Shown piece by piece: positions 18,048 to 27,522 of a stretch of DNA of 64,000 bases; the first letter of the stretch is position 1; every line of letters starts with the position of its first letter. The DNA lies in contig NZ_JACHJI010000010.1 in the NCBI RefSeq assembly GCF_014203535.1, positions 1-64,000 on the forward strand, given 5' to 3'. The notes beneath the pieces are model-generated. The model was not told the origin of the DNA. It saw only the letters and a list, made by a program, of their open reading frames with translations, and did not search any database. The translations under genes were made by a program, and so were the position numbers. The DNA comes from Streptomyces griseomycini (GTDB taxonomy: Bacteria; Actinomycetota; Actinomycetes; Streptomycetales; Streptomycetaceae).

Positions 18048-18464
18048 TCAACATCCTGTGTCGTCCGCCCATGCCGAGATCTCCACGGCACCCCGGCGTA
18101 CAGCTTCTTCCGGGTCCCGGGCGAGCTGCCCGCAGACCGCTGCGACGTCCGGCGCATCGTCCGGTCCCACGAGCGCGTCGTGCACCCCGGTCTGCAGCCA
18201 GTTCACCTGGTTGTCGTCAGCCGCGGCAACCGCGAGAGCGACGAGCCTCATGGCGGCCACCGTCCCCACCCGGGTCAGGGCCTCTGCCGTCTGCCGGGTC
18301 ACCGCCGTGTCCCCGACGTCCAGCAGCAGCCCCGTCAACGCTCCCGCAGCCTCAGGAACGTCAGCGAAGGAAGCAAGGGCACGCCCGGCACGAGCACGCT
18401 GCGGCCACGAAGGAGACGAAGCCCCGGCCAAGGCCGCCTCCAGCCCGCTCGTCGTCTCCGGCAC
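18048..18464 (-). CDS. Small HEAT-repeat protein
   Basis: A 138-residue all-helical protein. Repeating helical hairpins are visible (RARAGRALASFADVPEAAGA, TAVTRQTAEALTRVGTVAAM, DPEEAVRRGAVEISAW), the pattern of HEAT/PBS-lyase-type repeats. There is no catalytic motif, signal peptide or membrane segment. It probably acts in protein-protein contact. It is transcribed in the same direction as the adjacent VOC and nucleotidyltransferase genes but with gaps of more than 180 bases. Confidence 0.7.
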   Translation of the reverse strand: MPETTSGLEAALAGASSPSWPQRARAGRALASFADVPEAAGALTGLLLDVGDTAVTRQTAEALTRVGTVAAMRLVALAVAAADDNQVNWLQTGVHDALVGPDDAPDVAAVCGQLARDPEEAVRRGAVEISAWADDTGC

Positions 18465-18648
18465 GACCAGACAGTCTCATGCCCCACGAACAGGACAACC
18501 CCATGACCCACTGATCAGGAAGACCGCTCCCGGACACCCGGATCAGCAACCAGCGGAGCCGGGCGGCGATGCTCTCCCGAAGCGGATCGAGCAGTTCTCC
18601 GCCGCCGGCATGCACTGGGCGTAGAGGGGGCACGGCGGGACCGGGCGG

Positions 18649-19077
18649 TCAGGCGACGAATACGCAGAAGGGATGGCCCGAGGGGTCGGCGTACACGCGG
18701 AAGGGTTCGTCGGGTCCCTGTTCGTTGTCGCGGAGCAGGCGGCCTCCCAGAGCCAGGACACGCTCGTGCTGTGCCTTGAGGTCCTCGATCGACGACACGC
18801 TCAGGTCGAGGTGCAGTTGCTGGGGCACCGGGCCCTCGGGCCACGTCGGGTGCGCCAGCCGGGCGACGTATTGGAAGGCCATCTGAGGGGTGCCGTCCGC
18901 GGTGCGCAGTACCAGCCAGTCCTGCCCTCGCACGTCGGGCTGTCCTGGCCGGGGAGGTTCGTCTCCCGGACGGTAGACCAGGCCGAGCAGCTCGCGGTAG
19001 AACTCGGCGAGGCCTCGGGGGTCAGTGCTGTCGAGCACCACTTGGCACAGTTTCAACGAGCCTGTCACAGCCGACAA
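18649..19077 (-). CDS. VOC-superfamily (glyoxalase/bleomycin resistance-like) protein
   Basis: A 142-residue protein with two beta-alpha-beta-beta-beta modules. The first opens LCQVVLDSTDPRGLAEFY RELLGL; the second carries LHLDLSVSSIEDLKAQ and ends RVYADPSGHPFCVFVA, the usual VOC C-terminus with a candidate metal or substrate His. Members include glyoxalases, dioxygenases and antibiotic-binding proteins; which applies here cannot be read. Confidence 0.85.
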   Translation of the reverse strand: MSAVTGSLKLCQVVLDSTDPRGLAEFYRELLGLVYRPGDEPPRPGQPDVRGQDWLVLRTADGTPQMAFQYVARLAHPTWPEGPVPQQLHLDLSVSSIEDLKAQHERVLALGGRLLRDNEQGPDEPFRVYADPSGHPFCVFVA

Positions 19078-19169
19078 CGTGTTCGCCTCCGGTGGTTGCT
19101 GTCCCCGACGGGCCTTCCGGGTGCCCGCACCACGGGGAACAGATCAGTGGGGCTCGAGCAGTTAGGGCA

Positions 19170-19220
19170 GGTCTCCGCGACCATGCGTACCGCACGCTCA
19201 CGAAGCTCGGCAGGACGAGG
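19170..19220 (-). pseudogene. IS3-type OrfA fragment (very short)
   Basis: The minus frame shows PAELRERAVRMVAE, the opening of the helix-turn-helix OrfA of IS3-family elements, and nothing recognisable on either side. It is a short motif match, so chance or a different helix-turn-helix gene remains possible. Confidence 0.4.
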
Positions 19221-19468
19221 GGAAGGACGGGCCGTGGACCGGGCCGCCCGCCAGGTGGCCGACGTACGCCGCACCGTCGTCCTGCACCACGTCGACGGGA
19301 CGTAACCAACCCCGCCGCCCGTTCGCCGGCCCGCCACGGCTACGCCGGTCGCAGGCCAACGCCGGCGACAACGGCAGCGCCCTCGCCCAGACCCGGATCG
19401 CGGAAGGCGGACGGGCGGGCAGGGCCTGGCGTGTACGGGCGGTCCGGGGACGAGGAGAGAATGGGGCC

Positions 19469-19660
19469 ATGGCGATGTGTAGGAAGTGCGGTGCGGAGAA
19501 GCGCCGCTGGCCTCGTTCCTGTTCCCGGTGCCCTTCCCGGTCGGACCGGGGGGATACGGCCGCGGATGCTGCCGAGCTGGCCGTGGAGACAGGACTGCTC
19601 GGGTGGGTCGGGCGAGGAGTCATGAGCGTCGTGCGGCTGGTACTGCGCGCGGTCGACTGA
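19469..19660 (+). CDS. Small zinc-ribbon protein with hydrophobic C-terminus
   Basis: A 63-residue protein. Cys4-x2-Cys7 and Cys18-x2-Cys21 form a zinc ribbon. The C-terminal part (LLGWVGRGVMSVVRLVLRAV) is a hydrophobic or amphipathic helix that may contact the membrane. ATG 19469 follows a GAGGAG-type site about 13 bases upstream. Compact CxxC plus helix layout and a good start support a real gene; function is unknown. Confidence 0.65.
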   Translation: MAMCRKCGAEKRRWPRSCSRCPSRSDRGDTAADAAELAVETGLLGWVGRGVMSVVRLVLRAVD

Positions 19661-19789
19661 CCGCCCCGCGCAGACGTGTCCCGCCGCCGAGCACCTTGCC
19701 GCTGTTCGTCCGCGTCGCCCGGCCGGCTGTCCGCCGGCCGCCGCCCGCGGCGTTGTGCCTCCCGGCCGCCGCGAGGTGCTCCGCTTGAC

Positions 19790-19885
19790 CATCCCGATCA
19801 CCCTGGGCCGGCCCGGCCGCCGGGTCCCCGTTCTGCGGACCCCGGCGGCGTGCTGATGAGCGCGCACGGCTGTGGAGTCCACCGA
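19790..19885 (-). pseudogene. IS5-type transposase fragment
   Basis: The minus frame VDSTAVRAHQHAAGVRRTGT matches the conserved second-Asp region of IS5-family transposases (SVDSTxVRAHQHAAGA). Only this block is left. The surrounding 19890-20100 region has no gene and probably contains more of the decayed element. Confidence 0.6.
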
Positions 19886-20100
19886 GCGGGTTCACCACGC
19901 CGGGCGGCCATGGCCTGCGCCACCTGGCCCGGTCGGCCGGGCAGAACCTCAGGCGGCCGAGCACACGGACCGGGTGTGCAGGGCCGCACTCCGCGACGCC
20001 ACGGGCACCGGTTCATCCGGCAGCCCGGAATCGTCACGGGCCGGTAACAGCCGACCCTGCGCTGTGGTCCGCGGGCCGTGGTGTGGGGTGGGCTGTGCGC

Positions 20101-21573
20101 ATGACACTGCGAGGGCCGATCACAGCCGTTTGCTGCGTTGCCGCCCTGCTGCTCACCGGCTGCAGCTCCGATCGTGACGGCGGTGCGCAGGACCGCAAGC
20201 AGCAGCGAACCCCATCGCCGGCCGTTGTCACGCCCACGGCCGCCGGCCCCGTCCCCCAGGGGAAGGGCGGCAAGCTGCCCGACGACATCAACGGTGACGG
20301 ATACCGGGATCTCGAACTCGACTACCGCCGCCCATTGCTGGGACCCCCGAGCGGGCTGCGCGACAGCGCCACGTTCCTCTTCGGCTCGCCGACCGGACTG
20401 CGGCCCACCGTCCGCACCGCGCTGACCCCGGACTCCCTGGGACTGCCCGAGCCGTCGGGACAGCAGGACGCCGCGGGCCTCGAGTCGTTGACGACCGCCG
20501 ACCTGGACGGCGACGGTTTCCCCGAATTCATCACCCGGGTGTGGGTCGCCGAAGACCCGGCGGTCGAGGAGCGGTACGGGGTCTCCGGCCCGAAGGCAGT
20601 CCCCCACATCGCCTGGGGCACGCCCGCGGGACACCCGCGTCCGGGGGCGGCGGCAACCCGCCTTCCCGTGCCGGGCATCGCGGCACGGCTGGGCGTGAAC
20701 GCCCCGCTCGCGGTCGGCGACTTCGACGGCGACGGACAGCACGACCTGGCGGTCACAGGCGGCTCCACCGGCAGCGACGCAGCACCGCCCGAACTGTCCG
20801 TTCTGTACGGGCCGTTCGACCGCGGCGGCCGTGCCGCCCGGACACAGAGCCTGCCGATCCCCCCACGGCCGCACGGGCGGCCGGTCGCTGCCCCGGCCGT
20901 GCCCGGCCAGGCCTCGGACCTGGTGCTGAAGTTCAGCAACTCCGGTGAGCAGTCCGGTGGCCTGCTGTTCGAGGCAGGCCCCGACGGCCTGCGGGCCCCG
21001 GGTCGCGAGCTGCGCGCCGGCAACGGGACAGCGTTCGGCGACTTCGACGGGGACGGGCGCCGGGACGTCGCGGTCGCCGACGACGGCAGCCGCACCATGG
21101 AGGACGGCGTCACCGAGTCGGCGGCCCCCGGGGTGGACCAGATGGTCACGGTCTACTTCCACGGCCGTGACCGGGTCCTCGACTTCCGGCTGCCGGACAT
21201 CCTCGGCCCACCGCTCGCCGCCGACACCGACGGCGACGGCCGCGACGAGTTCGCCGCCCAGGTCCGCGTCGGCCCTGACGCCGCTTGCTGCGAGCTGCGC
21301 ACCGAACTGCTCACCCTCACCCCGTCCGGTATCGAGTCGAGGCGCTCGCTCAGCCGTGCCGGCCCCCCGGTACGCGGTACTGCCCACGCGGACCTCTACG
21401 CGGCAGGCGACTTCTCCGCGGACGGCAGGGACGAACTCGTCTTCGCTCTGGGGCTGCGGCGCGCCTCCCAGGAACCGACGTTCGAGGGCACCCGATGGTG
21501 GGTCGTCGCGGGCGACGGCAGGGACCAGGTCGTCTTCACCGGTGACCCCTTCGCCGATGACCGGGAAGACTGA
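20101..21573 (+). CDS. FG-GAP/VCBS repeat lipoprotein
   Basis: A 490-residue surface lipoprotein. The signal peptide ends in the lipobox LLLTGC. The mature protein has six Asp-rich calcium-loop repeats: DINGDGYRDLE, DLDGDGFPEF, DFDGDGQHDLAV, DFDGDGRRDVAV, DTDGDGRDEF and DFSADGRDELVF. This is the integrin-like FG-GAP beta-propeller pattern. It is probably an extracellular binding or adhesion protein; no enzymatic motif is seen. ATG 20101 is preferred over upstream in-frame GTGs because it places the basic n-region next to the hydrophobic core. Confidence 0.85.
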   Translation: MTLRGPITAVCCVAALLLTGCSSDRDGGAQDRKQQRTPSPAVVTPTAAGPVPQGKGGKLPDDINGDGYRDLELDYRRPLLGPPSGLRDSATFLFGSPTGLRPTVRTALTPDSLGLPEPSGQQDAAGLESLTTADLDGDGFPEFITRVWVAEDPAVEERYGVSGPKAVPHIAWGTPAGHPRPGAAATRLPVPGIAARLGVNAPLAVGDFDGDGQHDLAVTGGSTGSDAAPPELSVLYGPFDRGGRAARTQSLPIPPRPHGRPVAAPAVPGQASDLVLKFSNSGEQSGGLLFEAGPDGLRAPGRELRAGNGTAFGDFDGDGRRDVAVADDGSRTMEDGVTESAAPGVDQMVTVYFHGRDRVLDFRLPDILGPPLAADTDGDGRDEFAAQVRVGPDAACCELRTELLTLTPSGIESRRSLSRAGPPVRGTAHADLYAAGDFSADGRDELVFALGLRRASQEPTFEGTRWWVVAGDGRDQVVFTGDPFADDRED

Positions 21574-21861
21574 AACGGGACAAACCGTTCCCGCCCACAG
21601 GTCCGCGCCCGCACCAAGCGCACCTCCGCCCGCACGAGGACCTGGAAGATCCTCCGCGGCCGCCGCCTCAGAGGAGAAGGCGTCCGCCATGCGTTCCTCG
21701 GCACTGCCCGCCGGCACAACTCGCCCCCGCCGAACAGACACGCGCCCCGACGGACGACGAGCCGTGCCCCCGTCCGTTCACGGACCGCATACGGAACAAG
21801 CCATGAGGGACATGGCAGAGGGCCGCGTTCCCACAGGCCGGGGCGGGGTCCGGGTGTGTGG

Positions 21862-22400
21862 TCATGCGGCCGGGACGGGGGTGTGCACGGGGGCGACGGC
21901 CTTGCCGCCCGGGCGGGCGCACACGGCAGCGAAGCGGGACCGCGACCCGCCGCGCGAGCCCTGCCGCCGGGCAACGGTGGTGAACACCTTCTGCTCGAGG
22001 CCGGCGGCCAGAGCCGCCACCGGCGGTGCGGGCCGGCCGCAGCGGGGCCGGGGCCGGCGACCGACGGAACCCTTCCGCCCCGAAGCCGCCGGCTTCGCGC
22101 CGAACGGGGAGGCACTCACGTCCGCGCGAACAGCCGCCACATAGTCGACTCCCCGCCGGGCCAGGCCGGCCCGCAAGCGGGCGCCGGCGACGTGGACGGC
22201 GTCAGCCACGGCCGCGGACGGCTCACGCCCCGACCGGCCAGGGTGCCGAGCATGCCCAGAGCCAGCCGCCACTCCCCGCGCCACGTGACCTCGGACACAA
22301 CACGGCCGGGGACCCGGCAGCCGGCATCCGCCACCCGCCGCCCGGGCAGGAACAGCCGCCACCACACCGGCACCGGACCCCAGACGGACCGATTCACGGA
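21862..22400 (-). pseudogene. IS701-family transposase remnant
   Basis: In one frame the C-terminal half reads RRGVDYVAAVRADVSASPFG, then APPVAALAAGLEQKVFTTV and SRGGSRSRFAAVCARPGGKAV, matching the GTR...RSRFLALRVRPA block of IS701 transposases. Upstream the family sequence continues in another frame (VTWRGEWRLALGMLGTLAG). A frameshift near 22180 and missing ends mark it as dead. Flanking 21574-21861 holds no recognisable gene. Confidence 0.7.
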
Positions 22401-22456
22401 CTGCGGACGCGCGGCACCCCGTAGGCGCACCGGACACCTACGGCAGGAGGGCCCTC

Positions 22457-22488
22457 ATTTTGTCTAGACCTATTTTGTCTAGACCTCT
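22457..22488. promoter_or_regulatory. Two tandem DasR-type (dre-like) operator sites
   Basis: The 15-base unit attttgtctagacct occurs twice head to tail (22457-22471 and 22472-22486). Each contains TGTCTAGACC, close to the DasR responsive element TGGTCTAGACCA. The pair lies about 100 bases before the start of a GH3 N-acetylglucosaminidase, the kind of gene the GlcNAc-sensing repressor DasR controls in Streptomyces. The flanks deviate from consensus (TT for GG at two left positions), so affinity is uncertain. Confidence 0.75.
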
Positions 22489-22587
22489 TGCCCGCCCGTG
22501 ATCCGCGGGCTACGTTTCCCGCTGTTCGGAGTACTTCACGTTTCCTTCAACTCCCTTGGCGAGCAAGGCTGGAAGGAGCATGTCCGC

Positions 22588-24414
22588 ATGCAGGACCGGA
22601 GTCTGTCCAGACGAACCGTTCTCGCCTCCGCGACCGTGGTCGCCGCGAGCGCGACGGGCGTCGTGGGTGTGACGGCCACCTCCGCGGTCGCGCACGAGCG
22701 CGACGACCGCCTCAAGAAGATCATCTCCAGGATGAGCATCGAGGCGAAGATCGGCCAGCTGTTCGTGCCGTACTTCTACGGTACGTCGGCGACTTCTCCC
22801 AGCCAGTTCGACCAGGACCGCAACCTCAGGGAACTCGGCGTCCGCACCGTGGCCGAGCTCATCGCCAAGTACCACATCGGCGGTGTCATCTACTTCTCCG
22901 GCTGGGCGAACAACATCCAGGACCCGCGCCAGGTCGCGGACCTGTCGAACGGTGTGCAGCGGGCCTCGCTCGCCCTGCCCACCCCCATCCCGTGCCTGAT
23001 CTCCATCGACCAGGAGCACGGGGCCAACGTCCGCATCGGCAGCGGCGCCACCCAGCTGCCGGGCGCGATGGCGCTCGGCGCGGGCCGCTCGCTCTCCGAC
23101 GCGCGCACCGCCGGACGGATCTCGGGCACCGAACTCGCCGCCCTGGGCATCCACCAGAACTTCGCCCCGGTCGCCGACGTCAACGTCAATCCGGCCAACC
23201 CCATCATCAACGTCCGTTCCTTCGGCGCCGACGCCCGCGAGGTCGGCCGCATGGTGGCGGCCCAGGTGACGGGTTACCAGCAGGCCGGCGTCGTGGCCTG
23301 CGCCAAGCACTTCCCGGGCCACGGGGACACCGGGGAGGACAGCCACACCGGGCTGCCCGTGATCACCCACACCCGCGAGGAGTGGGAGCGCATCGACGCC
23401 CCGCCCTTCAAGGCCGCGATCGCCGCCGGCGTCGACTCGATCATGACCGCGCACCTCCAGGTCCCCGCGCTCGACCCCGGCAACGAACCGGCCACCCTGT
23501 CGCCCGCGATCCTCAAGGGCGTGCTGCGCGACGAACTCGGCTTCGACGGCGTGATCGTCACCGACGCCCTCAACATGCGCGGCGTGCGCACCAAGTACGG
23601 CGACGACCGCGTGCCCGTCCTCGCCCTCAAGGCCGGCGCCGACCAACTGCTGTTCCCGCCGGACATCGACGTCGCCTACAACGGCGTCCTGGCCGCCGTC
23701 CGCAGCAAGGAGATCACCGAGGACCGGCTCGACGAATCGGTCCTGCGCATCCTGCGGGTCAAGGACAAGGCCGGCCTGTTCAGCGGCAGCCCCTACACCT
23801 CCCCGAAGGAGGTCGACCGGGTCGTCGGCGCCCGCAAGCACCGGCTCGCCGCCGCCCGGATCGCCGAGCGCACCACCACCCTGCTGGTCAACGAGGACGA
23901 AGCGCTCCCGCTGCGCCGCAGGCAGAAGAAGCTGCTCGTGGTCGGCGCCAGCCCCGCCTTCCCGACCGACAGCACCCGCACCACGGTGCCCGAACTGGCC
24001 AAGGCATTCGACGAACTGGGCTACAGCACCACCCACCTCGCCACCGGCCGGGCGCCCGACGCGGCGAAGATCGACGAAGCCGTGGCCGCCGCACAGGGAC
24101 GGGACGCGGTGGTGGTCACCACCGACAACGTCGACGCCACCAGTGCCCAGCGCACCCTGGTGTCCCGGCTGCTCGCGACGGGCGTCCCCGTCGTCCACCT
24201 CGCGGTGCGCAACCCCTACGACATCGCCCACCTCGGCGACGTCCCGGCCTCGCTGGTCTCCTACTGCTGGACCGAGGTCGAACTGCGCGCCGCCGCCCGG
24301 GTGATCGCCGGCCGGGTCGAGCCGCGCGGCAAGCTGCCCGTGCCCATCCAGCGGGCCGACGACCCGGCCAAGGTCCTCTTCCGCTCCGGGCACGGCCTGT
24401 CGTACGACGACTGA
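22588..24414 (+). CDS. Tat-exported GH3 beta-N-acetylglucosaminidase
   Basis: A 608-residue secreted glycoside hydrolase family 3 enzyme. The twin-arginine signal SRRTVLASATVV opens the protein; the mature part starts near SAVAHERD. The NagZ-type loop KHFPGHGDTGEDSH (about residues 246-259) provides the His-Asp acid/base dyad of GlcNAc-specific GH3 enzymes, and VTDALNM carries the Asp nucleophile. A second alpha/beta domain follows from about residue 430. AAGGAG lies nine bases before ATG 22588. It likely releases GlcNAc from chitin or peptidoglycan fragments; the DasR-like sites upstream support this. Confidence 0.92.
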   Translation: MQDRSLSRRTVLASATVVAASATGVVGVTATSAVAHERDDRLKKIISRMSIEAKIGQLFVPYFYGTSATSPSQFDQDRNLRELGVRTVAELIAKYHIGGVIYFSGWANNIQDPRQVADLSNGVQRASLALPTPIPCLISIDQEHGANVRIGSGATQLPGAMALGAGRSLSDARTAGRISGTELAALGIHQNFAPVADVNVNPANPIINVRSFGADAREVGRMVAAQVTGYQQAGVVACAKHFPGHGDTGEDSHTGLPVITHTREEWERIDAPPFKAAIAAGVDSIMTAHLQVPALDPGNEPATLSPAILKGVLRDELGFDGVIVTDALNMRGVRTKYGDDRVPVLALKAGADQLLFPPDIDVAYNGVLAAVRSKEITEDRLDESVLRILRVKDKAGLFSGSPYTSPKEVDRVVGARKHRLAAARIAERTTTLLVNEDEALPLRRRQKKLLVVGASPAFPTDSTRTTVPELAKAFDELGYSTTHLATGRAPDAAKIDEAVAAAQGRDAVVVTTDNVDATSAQRTLVSRLLATGVPVVHLAVRNPYDIAHLGDVPASLVSYCWTEVELRAAARVIAGRVEPRGKLPVPIQRADDPAKVLFRSGHGLSYDD

Positions 24415-24435
24415 CGTCCGCGTCCCCGCGCGGTT

Positions 24436-24477
24436 TCCGGCCCCGGTCCCCCCGTCGAGGGACGCGCCGGGGCCGAA
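24436..24477 (+). terminator. Hairpin after the GH3 gene
   Basis: CGGCCCCGG (24438-24446) pairs with CCGGGGCCG (24467-24475), with inner GTCCC/GGGAC pairing. It begins about 20 bases after the GH3 stop and fits a rho-independent-like terminator without a T run. Confidence 0.7.
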
Positions 24478-24560
24478 AGCGCCACCCGCCGGCCGGGGGC
24501 CTGCAGAGAATCAAGGTGGTGCTTCCCGATGATGGGGCTCGTTGTCGTGGTACGAGCGTC

Positions 24561-24670
24561 TTCGACGAGGTCCGCGGTCGACTCGCTGTGGGGTTCGAGG
24601 TGTTGTTCCCACACCTCGATGAACGGCAGCGGCGGTCGGTGATGGGGGCCGAAGCCCGGATCCTGCGCTC
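24561..24670 (+). pseudogene. ISAzo13-family transposase N-terminal fragment
   Basis: The frame reads FDEVRGRLAVGFEVLFPHLD ERQRRSVMGAEARIL, matching the start of ISAzo13-type transposases (RFxxLxPHLDERQRRLxxGAEARxLGHGG). It then runs into unrelated sequence. About 385 bases after it (to 25054) hold no recognisable gene. Confidence 0.6.
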
Positions 24671-25054
24671 TCCTGGTCCGAGCCGGGGCACCCGGATCGC
24701 CTCCCTCACGGCCGCGAACCGGGTGCAGTCGCTGGTGTTCTCGCCGGTGACGGCGAAGACGAGCGGTCAGCCCTGAACTGTCAGCCCGGCCGACGGGGTC
24801 GGTGGCGATCGCGGCGGTCGGCTGGACGGTCATGGGGTCGGCGCCCTCTCACGGTGCTCCCCTCCCACCGGGGCGGAGAACCGATACCAGGACGGCTCCG
24901 GCCCCGGGCCGCCCGGCCTGGTCTCCCCCATCAGGTGGCCTCCCGCCGGACGGCGACACCATCACCCGGCACCGCTGGGGGCGCCCGTTGTCGAACGAGA
25001 CGCGAGGCGGTGCACGAGTTGCGCGGCCTTCCTCCGGATGGCCCCGTCGCCGTG

Positions 25055-26134
25055 TCAGGCTGGCTGTTCCCTCTGTCCGACCTGGCGGATCGCCTCCAGG
25101 GGGAAGGGGGTTGCCCGGCTCTCCTGCTGGAACTGGTGAGAGAAGCCCCCCATCACTGCGGCGACCGGCGCGTAGCGGACGAGGACTGCCGCGACTGCCG
25201 CTGGGATTCCTTCTGGGGAAGTCCCCTCGGCGCAGGTGCGCACGAACGCCTTGCGTTCCTCCGTGTCGTGCCCGTACAGGGCGACGGCCAGCCAGTTCAC
25301 CAGGTGCGTGACGGTGTAGCACTGGTCGTAGGTACGGTGCTGGTCGAAGAAGTCGGCCTCGTCCCGGGTGAGCTCGAAGCGGGAGGAGATCGCGAGGCCG
25401 TAGTCGGTGAAGAAGAGCCGTCGGCCGTCGGTCAGGATGTTCTCGAAGTGGGCGTCGAAGTGCAGCAGCCCGCGGGCGTTCATGAACGAGATGCCGGCTC
25501 TCAGCTCGTTGTCCACCATGGTGCAGGCCCGCTCGGCCGCCTCCTCACCGGCGCCGGTCCGGACGCCCCACCAGTCGTGCAGGTTCTGCGGGATGTACTC
25601 CAGGAACAGCGTGAGGCTCGCCGTGGACTGTTGAAGAGCCTCGATCCGGTTGCGCACCTCCGCTCCGCCTCCCCAGTAGGCGACAGCTCGTTCCACATCG
25701 GCCAGTTCCTCGGGAAGCGGCCGGCCAAGGTCTGGGAGCACCCGCCAGTGGTACATCAGGGGGAAACCCTCGTGGTCTCCCGCGATCACCCAGTTCGTCG
25801 TCATGGTGTGCACGGCCAGCTCCCGCCAGGCCCCGAACCCCGGGCCGCCGATCTTGCCGATGCCGTAGTGGCAGAAGACCGGCAGTCCGAACAGATTCGC
25901 CGTGGAGTGGACGTTCTCCGGCCGTCGCTCCAGATCGGTCAGGCGTACCTGCTTGACGAAGACCGAGGTTCCGTCGACCTCCAGCAGCACCGTCTTCCCG
26001 CCGATGCCGGAACCGATCGGTGTGGCGGCGTCCACGAGCTCGCGCAGTCTGCGATCACTGCAGAGCGCCAGCGATGTGGAAGCGGCACCGTAGGCGGCCA
26101 GACGGGCACCGCGGGACATGTCAGGGCTCTTCAC
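25055..26134 (-). CDS. Protein-kinase-like protein
   Basis: A 359-residue protein with a kinase-like fold. FVKQVRL (about residue 60) resembles the ATP-anchoring Lys strand, GLLHFDAHFENILTDG (about 222-237) is an HxD...N catalytic loop, and LFFTDYGLAISS (about 241-252) takes the place of DFG with DYG. The N-lobe has a Gly-rich stretch GSGIGGKTVLLEVDG. This arrangement suits small-molecule or atypical protein kinases. GTG 26134 is used; ATG 26119 is an alternative. It stands alone and has no transmembrane or sensor domain. Confidence 0.7.
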   Translation of the reverse strand: MKSPDMSRGARLAAYGAASTSLALCSDRRLRELVDAATPIGSGIGGKTVLLEVDGTSVFVKQVRLTDLERRPENVHSTANLFGLPVFCHYGIGKIGGPGFGAWRELAVHTMTTNWVIAGDHEGFPLMYHWRVLPDLGRPLPEELADVERAVAYWGGGAEVRNRIEALQQSTASLTLFLEYIPQNLHDWWGVRTGAGEEAAERACTMVDNELRAGISFMNARGLLHFDAHFENILTDGRRLFFTDYGLAISSRFELTRDEADFFDQHRTYDQCYTVTHLVNWLAVALYGHDTEERKAFVRTCAEGTSPEGIPAAVAAVLVRYAPVAAVMGGFSHQFQQESRATPFPLEAIRQVGQREQPA

Positions 26135-26905
26135 CTACGCCTCCAGCCGGGCACCCGCCTCCCGTGCAGCCGCTTCAACGAACACCCGGGCGGGAGCTGC
26201 CGCCACCCTCTCACGTCGAGGGCGACGATCCGCTCCTGGGGCACTGACGGCTGCCGCGGCGCCCCGGTGACATCGGTTCAGACCGACATCGATCACGAAA
26301 AGGCTCCGCGAGTGAATCCCGAACTCATCTCGGAACGACATCCCTGAGAAGTGACACAGCCGCTCACCCGCAGCCGTGGAGCCGGTCCGTCATCCCGCCG
26401 GCGCTCAGGACTCGGCTCAAGGACTCCGGGTGCCCTCCCGCTGCCGGAACCAGTCGTCGAGGAAGACTTCGGCGCGGTCGAGTTCGGTGGGGGCATGCCG
26501 GATGATCCCAGCGATGTCTTCGCCCTGTGGTTCACGCCTCGGGTTTCGACGAACGGTCGACCGGTTGCCCCGGGACCGCCTGGAACTCCACCGTCCCGCC
26601 GGTGAACGGCTGCTGGGCAAGCGGTTCCGGCAGCAGGACCCTCCTCAGCAGCGCCGACGCCGTCCCCGCGCACGGTGCGGTCCGCCCGCACTGCGCCCGT
26701 TCCAGCCGTTCCTCAGCGCTGCGGTCCTCAGCCTCAGCCGCCGTCGTGCCGCCCGTGTCGATCGTGGCGGCCACCGCCGGTGCCGGCCCCGGGCGAAGGC
26801 GCGCGCCAGCACCAGGTGGGCAGTGCCGTCGGCGGGCCGGAGCAGCACGCCTCTGCCCCGGACGGTCCGCCGCAGGCCGGCCGGTGTTCCGATAGCGTCC
26901 GTTTC
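26135..26905. other. Mostly unassigned; possible gene remnants
   Basis: About 770 bases without a confident gene. A minus frame at 26417-26530 reads IIRHAPTELDRAEVFLDDWF, and a second minus frame at 26532-26660 reads PFTGGTVEFQAVPGQP. Both look protein-like and could be pieces of one frameshifted gene, but no family was recognised. Confidence 0.35.
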
Positions 26906-27469
26906 ATGGTCGCCCTCGATGCGCTTGTTCGCCTCTGTCCGCCGCCCGCCGAGCCGCCACCCCCGGTGGACTGGGCGCAAGCCGAGCGCGCCCTCGGTAC
27001 GGCTCTGCCCACGGACTACAAGCAGCTCGTCGAGACGTACGGCGACGGCATCTTCGACGAGACGATCTGGCTGCTCGTCCCCGGCTCCGCCCACGACGAC
27101 TGCGACCTGCACGCGCAGACGACGGAGCGGAACGAGATCCTGACCGACCTGTGGGAGTTCGAGGACAAGCCCGCCGGCCTGCAGGAGGCGGGGGCGAGGG
27201 TCCTGCCGTGGGCGTTCGAGGAGGGCACGGGAGCCTTCCTGTACTGGCTGGCGCGGCCCGGGCAGTCCCCCGACGACTGGACCGTGCTCTACAACGAGGG
27301 GCGCGGCCCCCTGTGGGAGCACCACGACATGGGGTGCCTCGCCTTCCTGCTGGCAGTGCTCACAGGAACGGCGGAAACGGATTACTTCGGCTACCTCCAC
27401 GAAGTGCTGAAGCCGGCAAAGCACCGCTTCGCGACGGCCGACCAGATCCTTGGCACGACCGAGCAGTGA
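26906..27469 (+). CDS. SUKH (SMI1/KNR4)-family protein
   Basis: A 187-residue protein. The N-terminal VDWAQAERALGTALPTDYKQLVE (split here as VDWAQAERALGTALP and TDYKQLVETYGDG) is the SMI1/KNR4 signature. It is followed by a segment with ETIWLLVPGS and a C-terminal WTVLYNEGRGPLWEHHDMGC. SUKH proteins are often immunity proteins against contact-dependent or polymorphic toxins, but no toxin gene is adjacent. ATG 26906 begins the conserved part. A hairpin follows at 27523. Confidence 0.78.
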   Translation: MVALDALVRLCPPPAEPPPPVDWAQAERALGTALPTDYKQLVETYGDGIFDETIWLLVPGSAHDDCDLHAQTTERNEILTDLWEFEDKPAGLQEAGARVLPWAFEEGTGAFLYWLARPGQSPDDWTVLYNEGRGPLWEHHDMGCLAFLLAVLTGTAETDYFGYLHEVLKPAKHRFATADQILGTTEQ

Positions 27470-27522
27470 TGCCGCCGGCCGCTCTCGGCGACCTGGCTCG
27501 CCGCTGACGCACCTGACTGGGT

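Noticed and set aside
19798..21741. Minus-strand open frame opposite the FG-GAP lipoprotein
   Set aside because: Shadow frame; the plus strand has a lipobox and six calcium loops.
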